From Clostridia bacterium (GTDB lineage Bacteria; Bacillota; Clostridia; Christensenellales; Aristaeellaceae), in contig JAUNBY010000165.1 of NCBI GenBank assembly GCA_030526935.1, forward strand, positions 1 through 6,853: DNA of 6,853 nucleotides, given 5' to 3'. Position numbers and translations under genes: made by a program. Under the pieces are notes generated by a model. The model was given only the letters and a program-made list of their open reading frames with translations, had not been told where the DNA came from and did not search any database. Shown here one piece after another: positions 6,087 to 6,853 of this stretch. Each line of letters begins with the position of its first letter. The first letter of the stretch is position 1.

Positions 6087-6783
6087 GTTTTTATTTTCTC
6101 TGATCGCGTGTCTTTCCGATCTCGCCTTTACCTTTTTGGCGCACATAGCCAGCGACTGCTTTCCCAAGCCGCTGTCCCCGGAAGACCAGCGGCTTTACAT
6201 CGAACGTATGCAAAACGGTGATCGCGACGCAAAGCAGCTTTTGATAGCGCATAATCTGCGCCTCGTCGCGCATATCGCGAAAAAGTACCAGAGAAGCGGC
6301 CTCGACCTCGACGATATAGTGTCTATCGGCTCCATAGGACTCATAAAAGCCGTCAATTCATTCAGACCTGAAGCGGGCAAACTCGCCTCCTACGCATCGC
6401 GATGCATAGAAAACGAGATACTCATGGCTCTTCGCTTCGGAAAAAAGCAAAAGAACAACGTCTCTCTAAACGAGCCGATAGGCTCCGACCGCGACGGCAA
6501 CGAAATAATGCTCGGGGATATACTCGGCTCCCCGCCCGACGCGGTTCACGACCTTGCCGAAATCAATATAGAATCCTCCAAGGCCATGGGTTTAATCTCG
6601 CGCATACTTACAAGGAGGGAACGCGCGGTGATACTTCTACGCTACGGCCTCGAAGACCGCGTACAGCGCCCTCAACACGAGGTCGCCCGCGCCCTTGGCA
6701 TATCGCGAAGTTATGTATCCCGAATCGAAAAAAAGGCGCTTGAAAAACTGCGGGACGCGTTAGGGGGCTTTGATGCGCTATAG
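6085..6783 (+). CDS. sigK: Late mother-cell sporulation sigma factor SigK (pro-sigma-K)
   Basis: This 232-residue sigma-70 family protein would direct RNA polymerase to late mother-cell genes (spore coat, maturation). FPKPLS (26-31), HNLRLVAHIAKK (56-67) and region 2 with YASRCIENEILMALR (103-117) closely follow Bacillus SigK. Region 4 (about 172-224) contains the helix-turn-helix ALGISRSYVSRIEKKAL. The first 20 or so residues are hydrophobic (MFLFSLIACL...), matching the pro-sequence that membrane protease SpoIVFB removes in Bacillus. By alignment cleavage would fall near residues 19-21. The frame is uninterrupted, so no skin-type element splits the gene. SigE is the main alternative, but the FPKPLS start and overall pattern favour SigK. 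The ATG at 6085 has SD AGGAGGG 7 bases upstream, masked in a potential hairpin. No clear sporulation promoter was recognised in the 67-base gap after murJ, so the source of its transcript is open. Confidence 0.92.
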   Translation: MFLFSLIACLSDLAFTFLAHIASDCFPKPLSPEDQRLYIERMQNGDRDAKQLLIAHNLRLVAHIAKKYQRSGLDLDDIVSIGSIGLIKAVNSFRPEAGKLASYASRCIENEILMALRFGKKQKNNVSLNEPIGSDRDGNEIMLGDILGSPPDAVHDLAEINIESSKAMGLISRILTRRERAVILLRYGLEDRVQRPQHEVARALGISRSYVSRIEKKALEKLRDALGGFDAL

Positions 6784-6853
6784 CGCGAGGCGTTGATAGA
6801 ACAGGTTTCTTATCAGGTAGTTAAAAAAGATTCGCAATCTCATCAGCCAGTTG
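6784..6853 (-). other. Right edge: possible 3' end of a convergent minus-strand gene and weak terminator
   Basis: No plus-strand gene start is visible after sigK. On the minus strand two frames enter from the right edge. One ends with QLADEIANLF and a TAA at 6821-6823; another stays open to a TAG at 6778-6780, overlapping the end of sigK. Also on the minus strand, AGATT-GCG-AATCT (6840 to 6828) is followed by a short T run, resembling a weak intrinsic terminator. Too little sequence is present to choose between these readings. Confidence 0.25.

Overview
The window looks like chromosomal DNA of an endospore-forming member of the Bacillota (Clostridia-like). The main evidence is an intact sporulation sigma factor, SigK, with strong Shine-Dalgarno (SD) sequences, a consensus sigma-A promoter, and a membrane polyferredoxin family typical of anaerobic clostridia. 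Base composition is moderately GC-rich by eye, and ATA is used often for isoleucine. No tRNA, rRNA, CRISPR array, insertion sequence or phage gene was seen.

The left part (about 57-3143) is a minus-strand two-gene operon. Its first gene (2253-3029) encodes a five-helix membrane protein ending in a short CXXC tail that resembles the small CD1871A-type CXXC proteins. The second gene (188-2269) overlaps it by up to 17 bases. It encodes a three-part fusion: an NapH/YccM-like membrane iron-sulfur polyferredoxin, a transmembrane anchor, and two nearly identical TlpA-type thioredoxin domains. Together they suggest a system that carries electrons from cytoplasmic iron-sulfur carriers across the membrane to extracytoplasmic thiols. 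A hairpin at 118-142 probably ends the transcript. The first 187 bases hold that hairpin and a second one, and may be a dispersed intergenic element.

The right part (3209-6783) is a plus-strand run read from a near-perfect sigma-A promoter at 3209-3237. It holds a coenzyme F420-0:glutamate ligase-like enzyme without visible F420 context, the lipid II flippase MurJ 17 bases behind it, and sigK after a 67-base gap. The sigK leader can fold so that both its SD sequence and its start codon are paired, which suggests translational control. SigK carries a hydrophobic pro-sequence and is not split by a skin element.

The two transcription units diverge from a 247-base gap (3030-3276) that holds both promoters. 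The most unusual content is the duplicated TlpA-polyferredoxin fusion with its CXXC-tailed partner, followed by the sigK leader structure.
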